Below are positions 26,513-35,644 of a stretch of 64,000 nucleotides of DNA, piece after piece. Both the position numbers and the translations under genes were made by a program. The notes beneath the pieces were generated by a model, which did no database searches, was not told the DNA's origin, and saw nothing but the letters and a program-made list of their open reading frames with translations. This stretch comes from Corallococcus sp. (GTDB lineage Bacteria > Bacillota > Clostridia > Christensenellales > CAG-314), in contig JAMPEJ010000005.1 of assembly GCA_023665205.1 (NCBI GenBank), forward strand, positions 25,273 to 89,272, given 5' to 3'. Within the stretch, counting starts at the first letter, position 1. The number at the start of each line of letters is the position of its first letter.

Positions 26513-27370
26513 TTAATCCTCCGCAAGAACGCTTTCGTAGATTTTTTTCATCGCAAGCGCGTCGTCTGCCTGCGTACCGTCCGATTCGCAGATTATTACG
26601 GGTTCCAATTTATGCTTTACGATTACTTTGGCAAGCGGCAAAAATTCCGGCCCGTATTGCGTATCGGCAAAAGTAAGATGACGTACTTCGCCGCCTTGCG
26701 AATACTCTATTTTGGAAAAGTGTATATGCATTTTTTTTGTGCGCTCGTACCCCACTTTGTTTATAAGGTAAGTTATTATACGTTCGTAATCTTCTTCCGT
26801 TTTAAGTCCGCCCAAAGTACGGGCATTTTGATGTCCGAAATCGACGGTCGGAAGCAAACAATCCGCCATTGAAACCAGTTCGGCAATTTCCTCATAGTCG
26901 CCTATTTGATTTATTTTACCCATGGTTTCGGGGCAAAACCAAACGTCGGTATAATTGCTGTGAGCAAGCCTGCGTAAAAAAGTTTCCATACGCTTTTTTG
27001 TAAGCGAGAAAGCCTCGGCGCGGCTCGTTTTGCCTACCGAAGCCGTGTGGAAAATAACGCGATCGCCGAAAAACATTTGCACTTTTTGAGCGCTGCGAAA
27101 CAAATACCCGAAGGACTTGTCCGCCATACTGTCGTCGGGATTTGCAAAATTGACGTAGTACGGCGCATGTACGGAAACTTTAAGTCCGAACTGATTGCCC
27201 AAAAGACCTATGCTGTTGGCTTTTTCGTCGCCGATATTTATTCCGCGTCCGAAGGAATATTCATAGGCGTTAAGCCCCATATCCGAGCACCACTTCGGCG
27301 CGTCCATTGTGGAATCGTGTCCCTCATCGTAAAACCTTTTGCTGTTGCCGCTAGGGCCGAATCTTATCAT
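26513..27370 (-). CDS. nfo: Endonuclease IV-like AP endonuclease (TIM barrel)
   Basis: A 285-residue xylose-isomerase-like TIM-barrel protein of the endonuclease IV family, which nicks DNA 5' to abasic sites with three zinc ions. Metal-ligand regions are recognisable: VSVHAPYYVN, VIFHTAS, CPETMGK, TVDFGHQNA, MHIHFSKIEY and ICESDGTQ. It lies 3 nt after ribF and just ahead of the peptidase gene. Some ligand spacing differs from Escherichia Nfo, so a related sugar-isomerase-type role cannot be excluded. Confidence 0.85.
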   Translation of the reverse strand: MIRFGPSGNSKRFYDEGHDSTMDAPKWCSDMGLNAYEYSFGRGINIGDEKANSIGLLGNQFGLKVSVHAPYYVNFANPDDSMADKSFGYLFRSAQKVQMFFGDRVIFHTASVGKTSRAEAFSLTKKRMETFLRRLAHSNYTDVWFCPETMGKINQIGDYEEIAELVSMADCLLPTVDFGHQNARTLGGLKTEEDYERIITYLINKVGYERTKKMHIHFSKIEYSQGGEVRHLTFADTQYGPEFLPLAKVIVKHKLEPVIICESDGTQADDALAMKKIYESVLAED

Positions 27371-27373
27371 AGT

Positions 27374-28267
27374 TTACCGCCTTCTCCAATGTGAAATATC
27401 CCGCTGTAATTGATGTTTTAGCGCCTGTTCGCTGTCAAATTTTTGTATCGGACGAATATACTTCAACAAACAAACTTTAAGCGGTTTTCCGTACAAGTCT
27501 CCGTCAAAATCCAGTAAATGGGCCTCTACTCTTGGGGTTTCAAGGGCGAATGTAGGCGTATTTCCTACGTTTACAACGGCTTTGTAAGTTGTGCCGTCTA
27601 CCGCTGCCAAACCTAAAAACACACCCGCCGGTGCAAGTTTGTCGGCAGGAATTTCCAAATTGGCCGTAGGAAAACCCAACTCGTGTCCCACGCGTCTTCC
27701 TCTTGCAACCGTTCCGCAAAAAAAGAAAGGCTGCGACAAATATCCGTTTGCACGCCGAACTTTTCCGTCCGACAGCAAACTTCTGATAAAAGTGCTGGAA
27801 ACCTTTTTCCGGAATGCGGTTTTGACAAGAGACGCTATTTTGACAGGGCAAACTCCTTCAAAGAACTTTTGTACGTCCAGGGCACCCGTCAAATCGCTTC
27901 CGCAAGTAAAATCGCATCCGCATACAATGCCTTTCAAATTGAAATTATCCGTTATCTCGCGCAAAAATTCCTTGCCTGTTTTCAACATAAACTCTGCGTC
28001 GAAACGCGCTTCTACCACAACGTCCACGCCCAAACTCCGATACAATTCCAATCGTTCCGAAAATGTGTAGATCAACTTTACGGGTCGGTTCAACGTATCG
28101 AAATGATTATTGGAAAAAGTAAAAAGAGCGACTTGCGCGCCGCAAAGCAAAGCAATACGCTTTGCTTCGTTCAATAGGCGCGTATGCCCCGAGTGCATAC
28201 AGTCAAAAAAGCCCAAACACATAACGACGGGAACGTCGTATTTTTGACTTAGCGAAATTACTTTCAC
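27374..28267 (-). CDS. ribF: Bifunctional riboflavin kinase/FAD synthetase
   Basis: RibF phosphorylates riboflavin to FMN and adenylates FMN to FAD. The 297-residue protein has the N-terminal nucleotidyltransferase with GFFDCMHSGH and SSTFIRSLLSDG. The C-terminal flavokinase domain shows GFPTANLEI, APAGVF and VEAHLLDFDGDLYG. Length is typical. It leads the ribF-nfo-peptidase run and follows truB at about 150 nt; in Bacillus ribF also follows truB. Confidence 0.95.
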   Translation of the reverse strand: MKVISLSQKYDVPVVMCLGFFDCMHSGHTRLLNEAKRIALLCGAQVALFTFSNNHFDTLNRPVKLIYTFSERLELYRSLGVDVVVEARFDAEFMLKTGKEFLREITDNFNLKGIVCGCDFTCGSDLTGALDVQKFFEGVCPVKIASLVKTAFRKKVSSTFIRSLLSDGKVRRANGYLSQPFFFCGTVARGRRVGHELGFPTANLEIPADKLAPAGVFLGLAAVDGTTYKAVVNVGNTPTFALETPRVEAHLLDFDGDLYGKPLKVCLLKYIRPIQKFDSEQALKHQLQRDISHWRRR

Positions 28268-28415
28268 TTTTACTCCGTATTTTTCGTATAAACTATTACT
28301 TATCCACGCGGCATCGACAACGTCAAAAAACGGTTCTACTCAACAGACTTTTACCGCCAAACGACCGCAGTAAACGGCTTTGACCAAGCAAAATTATAGT
28401 ATCTAACAAATGCTC

Positions 28416-29267
28416 TTACATACTTTTTAGGTAATATTTCAAATTGAGCGTACCGCCCGAATTGATCCCCAGACCGAAAAAAACGCCTTTGCAATAAATT
28501 TTGCGGTATCCGTCCTCAAACGGGCAGGGGATTTTACGCCCGTTATCCAAGTCCGTATACAAAGCGTCCGGCAAAACGCAGGTTTCTACGTCGGCAAGCG
28601 GGTACATAACGGGAAGCATGCACGACTCGGCGTTTTTGCGGATCTCGTCCAACGTAAATGCGTTTTCTATCGCAAAGCAGCCGGAACGCAAACGAATCAA
28701 TCCGCTCATGTATCCAACGGCGCCGCACAACTCCGCAACGTCGCGTGCAAGCGAACGAATGTACGTACCTGCGCTGCACTCCACGTCAAAAACAAAAGTA
28801 TCGGCAGATATTTGCCGCAGCAAATCGAAACGGTGCACGTTGACCGGACGGGCTTTCAATTGTACCTCTGCGCCGCTGCGCGCCAATTTGTAAGCGCGAA
28901 CGCCTCCGACCGTAATGGCAGAATAGGCGGGAGGCAACTGCTCTATACTTCCGGTGAGTTTCGCCGCTGCAGATCGCAGTTGCTCCAACGTAGGCAAAAC
29001 GGTGCTTTTTTGCGTCACAACGCCGTAACTGTCCAACGTGTCCGTAGTCTTACCGAAAGTAAAAAACGCCCTGTAATACTTTACTTTGTCCGTCAAAAAA
29101 TTAAACAATCTGGTAGCCCTGCCGAGAGCAACAGGCAAAACGCCCGAAGCACCCGGATCCAAGGTGCCCAAGTGACCGGCCTTTTCGTTAAAAACGCGCT
29201 TTACGCACACGACTACGTCGCTGGCGGTTGCACCGACGGGCTTTAAGACGTTTACAAAGCCGTCCAT
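28416..29267 (-). CDS. truB: tRNA pseudouridine-55 synthase
   Basis: TruB makes pseudouridine 55 in the T-arm of tRNA. The 283-residue protein shows NVLKPVGATASDVV, the catalytic loop GHLGTLDPGASGVLP (aspartate 37), QLPPAYSAITVGGVRAYKLAR, and SAGTYIRSLARDVAE. It begins 3 nt after nrnA and ends the rimP-to-truB operon. Confidence 0.96.
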   Translation of the reverse strand: MDGFVNVLKPVGATASDVVVCVKRVFNEKAGHLGTLDPGASGVLPVALGRATRLFNFLTDKVKYYRAFFTFGKTTDTLDSYGVVTQKSTVLPTLEQLRSAAAKLTGSIEQLPPAYSAITVGGVRAYKLARSGAEVQLKARPVNVHRFDLLRQISADTFVFDVECSAGTYIRSLARDVAELCGAVGYMSGLIRLRSGCFAIENAFTLDEIRKNAESCMLPVMYPLADVETCVLPDALYTDLDNGRKIPCPFEDGYRKIYCKGVFFGLGINSGGTLNLKYYLKSM

Positions 29268-29270
29268 ACG

Positions 29271-30236
29271 CTACTCCATACTCCAAGAAAATGCTCGAAC
29301 CACCTGTTCGATCACGTCTTCCAAAAAACCGTGGATTTCGCATCCCGCCGCAACCAAATGTCCGCCGCCGCCGAAAGTGCGGCAGATATCTCGCACGTTA
29401 AAATTTTTGCTGCGCATACTTACCTTAAAACAATTTTGCGCATACTCGCACAAACTTACGCCGGCTGTCGCCGTTTCCACGCCGATTGCGTGCTGCACCA
29501 TTCCTTCCGAAGCGGAAGAGTCGCAACCGTACTTTTTTAAGTCGTCACAAGTAAGGAAAATAATTACCAATTTACCGCCGAAATATTCGCGCATTCGGCC
29601 TGCCGCGTAGCCTTGCACTCTGGCAGTTGCAAAAGGAATATCGCGGAAAAATACTCGGTTTACCTTTTGCATATCAGCGCCCAATTCGCACAACTCCGCC
29701 GCCATCAAAAAACTCGGCTTGTCGGTATTGGAATTGGCAAAATTGCCTGTATCCGTGCACAGCCCCATATACAAATAAGTTGCAAGTTGCCCGTCGATTT
29801 TTACCGGCAAGCACTGCACGATTTCGTATATTATCTGGCAGGTGCTGGCGTAATTTAATACGCAGTTGTATTTGGAAAAATACTCGCCGCCGTGATGATC
29901 GACGGTCAGCGTTTCAGCAAAATCTTGATAGACTCCGGCAAACTCCCCCAAACGGAAAAGGTCGCCGCAGTCCACCGCAACAAACAAATCGTAATTACCG
30001 TAAAACTCCGTACTGTATGCCGAAGTCTGCTCGAAATGCGGCAATCCGTTTTTCATAGGTTCGTCGCAAAACAGCGCAACGTTTTTCCCAAGTTGCTTTA
30101 ACGCAAGAGAAAGAGCCACTGTTGCGCCCACGGTGTCGCCGTCCGGCCTTGTGTGCGAAAACAGCGCTACGTTTTGCACTGATTGCAAAAGGCGCGCTAT
30201 TTCCGTTATTTCAATTTTGTTTTTTGTTGATTTCAT
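29271..30236 (-). CDS. nrnA: DHH/DHHA1 nanoRNase/pAp phosphatase, NrnA-like
   Basis: A DHH-family phosphoesterase of 321 residues that degrades short RNA oligonucleotides and often dephosphorylates pAp. Motifs: HTRPDGDTVGA, AVDCGD, TVDHHGG (the DHH) and GLCTDTGNF. The C-terminal DHHA1 domain ends in FGGGGHLVAAGCEI. It overlaps rbfA by 26 nt and has no Shine-Dalgarno sequence of its own, so it probably depends on coupling. The order rbfA-nrnA-truB is common in Firmicutes. Confidence 0.93.
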   Translation of the reverse strand: MKSTKNKIEITEIARLLQSVQNVALFSHTRPDGDTVGATVALSLALKQLGKNVALFCDEPMKNGLPHFEQTSAYSTEFYGNYDLFVAVDCGDLFRLGEFAGVYQDFAETLTVDHHGGEYFSKYNCVLNYASTCQIIYEIVQCLPVKIDGQLATYLYMGLCTDTGNFANSNTDKPSFLMAAELCELGADMQKVNRVFFRDIPFATARVQGYAAGRMREYFGGKLVIIFLTCDDLKKYGCDSSASEGMVQHAIGVETATAGVSLCEYAQNCFKVSMRSKNFNVRDICRTFGGGGHLVAAGCEIHGFLEDVIEQVVRAFSWSME

Positions 30237-30564
30237 TTAGTATATCGTCGATTTTTTGACCGTAACTCATGGTTTTGTCCAACACAAAAGTAAACTGAGG
30301 TACCTTGCGTATGTGCATTGCCTTGGATATTTCGCGGCGGACGTAAGGTTCGTTTTCGCATATAGCCGCAAAGGTTGCAGCAGCCTTTTGAGTATCGGTC
30401 GAATATACGCTTACGTACACCTTAGCGGTAGAAAGATCTGCGTCCGTCACCACTTCCAAAACGGTAAACATCTCCGTTATACGCGGATCCTTGACGCGTT
30501 TTAAGAGCAATTCCGAAATATAACGTTTGAACTCGGCATTTAGTTTTTGAGTACGCGTCGTCAT
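30211..30564 (-). CDS. rbfA: 30S ribosome-binding factor A
   Basis: RbfA helps mature the 5' end of 16S rRNA in the 30S subunit. The 117-residue protein has the type-II KH fold with [26 protein letters not shown] and a C-terminal [22 protein letters not shown]. Its ATG overlaps the infB stop (ATGA). Confidence 0.95.
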   Translation of the reverse strand: MTTRTQKLNAEFKRYISELLLKRVKDPRITEMFTVLEVVTDADLSTAKVYVSVYSTDTQKAAATFAAICENEPYVRREISKAMHIRKVPQFTFVLDKTMSYGQKIDDILNEINKKQN

Positions 30565-33140
30565 TGTGCAATTTCTTCCATTTGATAGATTTCAAATACG
30601 TCGCCGACTTTTATGTCGTTGTAATTTTCGATAGAAATACCGCATTCGTAACCGGAAGCCACTTCCTTTACGTCGTCCTTGAAGCGCTTGAGAGCCAAAA
30701 TATTGCCCTCGTAAACCGAAATATCGTTGCGGAAAATACGCACCTTGGAGTTGCGTAATACCTTGCCGTTCGTAACATAGCAACCTGCAACCGCGCCGAC
30801 TCCGGTGATCTTGAACACTTCTCTGACTTCCACCGTGCCGGAAACCGTTTCCTTAAACTTGGGCGCAAGCATACCTTTCATTGCGGCGGTAACGTCGTCC
30901 ACAGCGTCGTAAATGACGTTGTACAAACGAATATCGACGCCCTCGCTTTCCGCCACGCTCTTAGCGTTGCTATCGGCACGCACGTTGAAACCGATAATGA
31001 TCGCGTCCGAAGCCTTTGCAAGCATTACGTCCGTTTCGTTGATACCGCCCACGCCTCCATGGATAGCGGAAACTTTGACTTCGTCGTTGGAAATCTTTTC
31101 CAAACTGCCTTTTAAGGCTTCAAGACTGCCTTGCACGTCGGTTTTGATGATAAGATTGAGATTCTTTAACTGACCTTCGGAAATTCGACCGAACAAATCG
31201 CCCAAATTCATAGAAGGCGTTTGACGCGCGTTTTCCAGTTTTATCTTGTTCTTGCGTTCCTCTGCGGCTTTCTTTACCAACTTTTCGTCGGCCACGTACA
31301 TATAATCGCCGGCTTGAGGAACTTCGGAAAAACCGAGTACTTCCACCGGCATAGACGGACCGGCAGATTTAACTTTGCGTCCTTTATCGTCGAACATAGC
31401 GCGGATCTTTCCGGTAGCGGAACCTGCGATCAGGCTGTCCCCTACCGACAAAGTACCGTTGGCAACCAAAACGGTCGCGACAGGTCCGCGTCCTTTGTCC
31501 AACTTGGCTTCCAGTACCGTACCGCTGGCGCGTTTTTTGGGATTGGCTTTAAGTTCTTTTATTTCGGTAACGAGCAATACGCTTTCCAAAAGTTTATCCA
31601 AGCCCATGCCCGTTTTTGCGGATACGGGAACCATGATAGTATCGCCGCCCCACTCTTCCGCCAAAAGTTCGTACTCTGTAAGTTGTTGTTTGATTTTGTC
31701 CGTATCTACGTTGGGTTTGTCCATCTTGTTTATTGCAACTATGATGGATACGCCCGCGGCTTTAGCGTGATTTATTGCTTCTACAGTTTGCGGCATCACT
31801 CCGTCGTCCGCAGCAACTACGATTATCGCAACGTCAGTGATTTTTGCACCGCGTGCGCGCATTGCGGTAAACGCCGCGTGACCGGGCGTATCGATAAAGG
31901 TTATCGTTTCGCCGTGGGCGGTAACGGTGTATGCGCCGATATGTTGCGTTATGCCGCCGGCTTCGCCGCCCGTAACGTTGGTTTTGCGGATAGCGTCCAA
32001 AATGGAAGTTTTGCCATGGTCGACGTGTCCCATAACCGTTACGACCGGCGGACGTTTCGTATCGTTCTCCAATCCGTCGTCCTCTTCGGCTCCGGTAATG
32101 ATTTCCTCCGCGGTCTTATCCATTTTCAGTTCCAACGTAACGTCGTGAAGACTGGCAATATATGCCGCGTAATCGAAATCAACCGTGTCGTTTATCGTTT
32201 TCATTATTCCTTCCTTAAACAGCTGAGAAATAATTTCCGAAACGGGAACGCCTATTTTTTCGCTGAGCATTTTGATGGGAACGTCCTGCAAATTGACAAC
32301 GGCGTTGGTGATTTTTTGTGTAACTATTTTGCTACCTGCGCCGCTCTTTTTTGTGCGCGCACGACGAACGATCCTGTCCTCGTCGTAATCGGCGGAATAA
32401 TCGCGCGTAAGCAAATTCTTTTTGCTCTGCAAACGCTTTTCTTCCGGATGTTCCTTAGTTTTATTTTTGTTGCCGAAGTTCTTTTGAGGTGCGTTCTGAG
32501 GAACTTCTACCGGAGCAAACCCGCGTTTTACGCCGCTACGAGCCGGCTGAGCGCCGTTAGCACTCGTTTGACGACTGACTTGCGGACGGCCCGCACCGCC
32601 TTGTGCGCCTTTTCCTGTTTGCTGAGAAGTCCTTTGCGGACGCGAAGAAGAAGCGTTAGGATCCAAAAAGCGACGGACTTTGACGTTGCCTTTTTCGTCG
32701 GTATAAGTCTTGGTTTTGACGCCGTCTTTGTCTACGGTAGTAACTACAGTGGGCGTAAAAGGTTTGGGTTGCGCCGCTGCGGCAAGCTTCTGTTTTGGCT
32801 TCTCCGGCGCGGGCGCAGGAGTTTCCTCCTTCACGCCGTCGGCGACGACCTCCGGTTCTTGCTCTGCAACAGGTTCGGTTTTCTCGTCTACGGTAGGCAA
32901 AACCGCCGACTCGACTTGCTGTTGCTCGGCAACAGAAACGGGCGCTTGCACCGTCTCTTCTATTTCGACAACTTCCAATGCGGCAAACTCTGCCGCGCGC
33001 GAACGTATGCCCGCCGTAAGCGAACTTGCCTTGGATTTTACAGCGGCAAGTTGCTGCTGCAACTCACGCGCCGCGTCCAAGACGTTTCGCCGGATATTTT
33101 TGATATTGTCAAAAGATTTTTGTTTTTCCGTATTAGCCAT
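30561..33140 (-). CDS. infB: Translation initiation factor IF-2
   Basis: IF-2 is the GTPase that places initiator tRNA in the ribosome. The 859-residue protein has a low-complexity N-terminal half (about 1-330) rich in E, P, Q, K and V, then the IF2-N fold. The G domain carries GHVDHGKTS (G1), DTPGHAAFT (G3) and NKMDKPN (G4); domains II-IV follow, including [21 protein letters not shown] C2. The ATG at 33140 follows GGAGG and overlaps the ylxQ stop by 8 nt; 20 extra upstream codons in the open frame are excluded. Confidence 0.97.
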   Translation of the reverse strand: MANTEKQKSFDNIKNIRRNVLDAARELQQQLAAVKSKASSLTAGIRSRAAEFAALEVVEIEETVQAPVSVAEQQQVESAVLPTVDEKTEPVAEQEPEVVADGVKEETPAPAPEKPKQKLAAAAQPKPFTPTVVTTVDKDGVKTKTYTDEKGNVKVRRFLDPNASSSRPQRTSQQTGKGAQGGAGRPQVSRQTSANGAQPARSGVKRGFAPVEVPQNAPQKNFGNKNKTKEHPEEKRLQSKKNLLTRDYSADYDEDRIVRRARTKKSGAGSKIVTQKITNAVVNLQDVPIKMLSEKIGVPVSEIISQLFKEGIMKTINDTVDFDYAAYIASLHDVTLELKMDKTAEEIITGAEEDDGLENDTKRPPVVTVMGHVDHGKTSILDAIRKTNVTGGEAGGITQHIGAYTVTAHGETITFIDTPGHAAFTAMRARGAKITDVAIIVVAADDGVMPQTVEAINHAKAAGVSIIVAINKMDKPNVDTDKIKQQLTEYELLAEEWGGDTIMVPVSAKTGMGLDKLLESVLLVTEIKELKANPKKRASGTVLEAKLDKGRGPVATVLVANGTLSVGDSLIAGSATGKIRAMFDDKGRKVKSAGPSMPVEVLGFSEVPQAGDYMYVADEKLVKKAAEERKNKIKLENARQTPSMNLGDLFGRISEGQLKNLNLIIKTDVQGSLEALKGSLEKISNDEVKVSAIHGGVGGINETDVMLAKASDAIIIGFNVRADSNAKSVAESEGVDIRLYNVIYDAVDDVTAAMKGMLAPKFKETVSGTVEVREVFKITGVGAVAGCYVTNGKVLRNSKVRIFRNDISVYEGNILALKRFKDDVKEVASGYECGISIENYNDIKVGDVFEIYQMEEIAQ

Positions 33141-33429
33141 TGTTACCTCCAAATGCCGCATTACAAATAGCATCTGCCAACTGTTTGTCGCAAATTGCAA
33201 TAGCCTTGCAATTGTGCGTTTTCAGCGTCCCGTAATCGGGGATACGCCGCAATTTGCAACCGATTTTTCGCGCGGCCTCCTCCATTGTTTTCAATGAGTT
33301 GACCGACAAAGTTTCCGTTGCCAAAAGCAAATAAATTTTTTTGCGGTAGCGGGTTATCGAGTCCACTCCGAATACCGCAGAACCTTTTTTTATTGCAAAA
33401 CCGATGTAAGTTTCAATTTTGTCGTTCAA
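33133..33429 (-). CDS. ylxQ: YlxQ-type L7Ae-family RNA-binding protein
   Basis: A 98-residue L7Ae/L30e-fold protein. It reads [22 protein letters not shown], then a [10 protein letters not shown] strand and [19 protein letters not shown], matching the ribosomal L7Ae-like YlxQ found between ylxR and infB. I choose a TTG start at 33429, because GGAG lies seven nt before it and no ATG is available. It overlaps ylxR by 17 nt and infB by 8 nt, so the three are tightly coupled. RNA target unknown. Confidence 0.9.
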   Translation of the reverse strand: MNDKIETYIGFAIKKGSAVFGVDSITRYRKKIYLLLATETLSVNSLKTMEEAARKIGCKLRRIPDYGTLKTHNCKAIAICDKQLADAICNAAFGGNNG

Positions 33430-33682
33430 TAGTTTTCTCCAAGCAAGCAACCAATTCTTCCGTTAAAGCAAAACCGAAGTTTTTGGCAAAACTCTTATTT
33501 TTTGCCGCGCGTTCGACACACTGCTTGCACTTGCAAATATACACGCCCCTGCCGTTGACCTTGCCGGTTTCGTCCACTGCAACCGTGCCTTCGGGCGTTT
33601 TGACGATGCGCACAAGATCGTTTTTCGGCCTCATACTGCGACAGGAAACGCACATTCTTTCGGGAATTTTGCGTTGTTTCAA
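33413..33682 (-). CDS. ylxR: YlxR family RNA-binding protein
   Basis: An 89-residue YlxR (DUF448) protein with the signature RMCVSCRSMRPKNDLVRIVK and GRGVYICKCKQCVERA; both cysteine pairs are present. The family binds RNA and acts as a regulator in some species. It lies 2 nt after nusA and overlaps ylxQ. Confidence 0.94.
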   Translation of the reverse strand: MKQRKIPERMCVSCRSMRPKNDLVRIVKTPEGTVAVDETGKVNGRGVYICKCKQCVERAAKNKSFAKNFGFALTEELVACLEKTIERQN

Positions 33683-33684
33683 TT

Positions 33685-34764
33685 CTATTCCACCTCGTCG
33701 TTATCGAACATACCGCTTGCCATAGCCGCGCTGTAAGACTTGACGTCGATTTTCCAACCGGTAAGACGCGCCGCCAAACGGGCGTTCTGCCCCTCCTTGC
33801 CGATAGCTAAGGAAAGTTTTTCGTCAGGAACAACGACTTTAGCTTCTTTGGCTTCTTCATCCGCCTGCACGATAAGAACCTTGGCGGGAGAAAGCGCGCG
33901 GGCAATGTAGTCCAAGACGTCGCTGCTCCAAGGAATGATATCTATTTTTTCGCCGCCGATCTCCGAAACGATGGCATTTACGCGCATACCTTTGTTGCCT
34001 ACGCAAGCGCCCACTGCGTCCACTTCGGGATCGGTAGAATACACCGCCATTTTTGTGCGGAAACCGGGCTCGCGCACAATGCTTTTTATCTGTACGATGT
34101 CGGCACGGATTTCGGGGACCTCGTTTTCAAACAAGCGCTTGATAAATACGTAACTTGCGCGTGACAAAATGACCTGAGTTCCGCCCACGCTGTCGCGCAC
34201 GCGTTTGACAAGCACTTTGATACGATCTCCGGGATGATACTTTTCTCCGGGGATCTGTTCAGACACTGACAAAACGCCTTCGGTACCGCTTTTGCCTACT
34301 TCTACGAACACCGTACCGTCGTCCTTTACTCGGGTAACGATACCGACGATAAGTTCGCTTTCCTTATCGGCGAACTGACTGTAAGTAACGTCCTTTTCCG
34401 CCTGATGCAAACTGTTCATGATAACCTGACGGGCATTTTGCGCGGCGATACGGCCGAAAGTGCGCGGGTCGATTTCGGTAAGAACTTCGTCGCCGAGTTT
34501 ATACGACTTTTTGATTTCGCGCGCGTCGGTCAAGGCAATTTCCTTTTCCGGTATTTCCACTTCTTCCACAACAGTTTTGCTGATGTATGCGCGGATAGTA
34601 AATTTGTCCGGATTGGTTTTGACCACCACGTTGGAGGCTTCGCCGAAGTTCTTTTTGCAAGCGATAGCAAGCGCCGTTTCCAACGACTCTATCACCTTTT
34701 CCTTGGCTATGCCCTTTTCTCTTTCCAGTTCGTCCAAAGCGAGAAAAAACTCTTTGCTTGTCAT
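33685..34764 (-). CDS. nusA: Transcription factor NusA
   Basis: NusA modulates pausing, termination and antitermination on RNA polymerase. The 359-residue protein has the N-terminal polymerase-binding domain (1-125). The S1 domain ([25 protein letters not shown]), KH1 ([22 protein letters not shown]) and KH2 ([20 protein letters not shown]) follow. There are no C-terminal acidic repeats, as usual in Firmicutes. AGGAGG precedes the ATG. A gap of about 236 nt separates it from rimP. Confidence 0.96.
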   Translation of the reverse strand: MTSKEFFLALDELEREKGIAKEKVIESLETALAIACKKNFGEASNVVVKTNPDKFTIRAYISKTVVEEVEIPEKEIALTDAREIKKSYKLGDEVLTEIDPRTFGRIAAQNARQVIMNSLHQAEKDVTYSQFADKESELIVGIVTRVKDDGTVFVEVGKSGTEGVLSVSEQIPGEKYHPGDRIKVLVKRVRDSVGGTQVILSRASYVFIKRLFENEVPEIRADIVQIKSIVREPGFRTKMAVYSTDPEVDAVGACVGNKGMRVNAIVSEIGGEKIDIIPWSSDVLDYIARALSPAKVLIVQADEEAKEAKVVVPDEKLSLAIGKEGQNARLAARLTGWKIDVKSYSAAMASGMFDNDEVE

Positions 34765-35000
34765 TGTCGTTTCCTCCTGATATTCGTTTAGAGAGTTTCA
34801 AAAAAGTCTTGAACCTCTGCGGTTAGGTTTGCGGCTGAAAACCGCTCGTAATGTTTTTGCAACAGACGGCACGCATAAACCTTTGCCCGTACTTATCCGA
34901 TTGCAAAACGGTATTTTTAATCTTTGTTCAAGCGCAACGTTTTGTCAAAGACGCTGCAAACTTTTGCCGAAGCAACACGCGCATACAAACGCTATGCAAA

Positions 35001-35456
35001 CTAAAACTCGATTATCGGCAACACCTGTGCGGTTTCCTTTTTGACAAACGTTATCTCGGTTTTGCCTACGTCGATCGCAAACGTCTCGTCGTCATACTTC
35101 GTCAACACGCCGTCAAAAGTCTTTTTGCCGTCCATAGGCTTGTAAAGTTTGACCTTTATTTTTTTACCCAAGTTGCGTTTATAATCCCAATCCAATTTCA
35201 GAGGACGATCCAGCCCGGGCGACGACACGTTGAGAGTGTAGGCCGTATCTATCGGATCCAGTTCGTCCAAAGGAGCGTCTATCGCTCGGTGCAAAGCTTC
35301 GCAATCGTTGATCGTAACTCCGCCTTCTTTGTCGATAATAACGGTCAAATTCATTCCGTCAAACTTTTTGGCATACTCCACTTCCAACACCGTCAAACCA
35401 AGTTGAGCGGCAATCGGTTCTATAAGCCGCAAGACGCTTTCGGATACTTTCCCCAC
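35001..35456 (-). CDS. rimP: Ribosome maturation factor RimP
   Basis: RimP assists 30S assembly. The 151-residue protein shows LGLTVLEVEYAKKFDGMNLTVIIDKEGGVTINDCEALHRAI in the N-terminal domain (key stretch VTINDCEALHRAID), then LNVSSPGLDRPLK, and a C-terminal SH3-like barrel. The best start is a GTG at 35456, five nt after ACGGAGG; the open frame continues upstream through a hairpin and promoter region and is not used. First gene of the rimP-nusA-ylxR-ylxQ-infB-rbfA-nrnA-truB operon. Confidence 0.94.
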   Translation of the reverse strand: MGKVSESVLRLIEPIAAQLGLTVLEVEYAKKFDGMNLTVIIDKEGGVTINDCEALHRAIDAPLDELDPIDTAYTLNVSSPGLDRPLKLDWDYKRNLGKKIKVKLYKPMDGKKTFDGVLTKYDDETFAIDVGKTEITFVKKETAQVLPIIEF

Positions 35457-35478
35457 TGCAACCTCCGTTACATTAAAG

Positions 35479-35506
35479 TGAGAGCAGAGAAATCCCCCGC
35501 TCTCAC
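35479..35506 (-). promoter_or_regulatory. Hairpin in the rimP leader
   Basis: A perfect eight-base-pair stem (GTGAGAGC with GCTCTCAC) encloses a 12-nt loop, ending about 15 nt ahead of the rimP binding site. There is no T run, so it is not a simple terminator; a leader element controlling rimP is plausible. Confidence 0.55.
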
Positions 35507-35597
35507 CGTAGTATAAACTAATTAAACTAGGCGAAAAAGTTGCCGCTGTGCCGCGATTGATATACGCGAAGATACGCACGCAACTCTGTGTAATGTG

Positions 35598-35626
35598 ATT
35601 ATATCACAATACGGCGACGTTGACAA
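35598..35626 (-). promoter_or_regulatory. Promoter of the rimP operon
   Basis: TTGTCA (plus 35621-35626) and perfect TATAAT (35598-35603) with a 17-nt spacer on the minus strand, giving a leader of about 135 nt that contains the hairpin at 35479-35506. Confidence 0.8.
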
Positions 35627-35644
35627 CACTTTTTGCAAAAAAAT

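Noticed and set aside
31221..33170. 649-codon plus-strand open frame opposite infB
   Set aside because: It lies entirely antisense to IF-2, a certain gene, and its translation has no recognisable domain; it is a shadow of the codon pattern.
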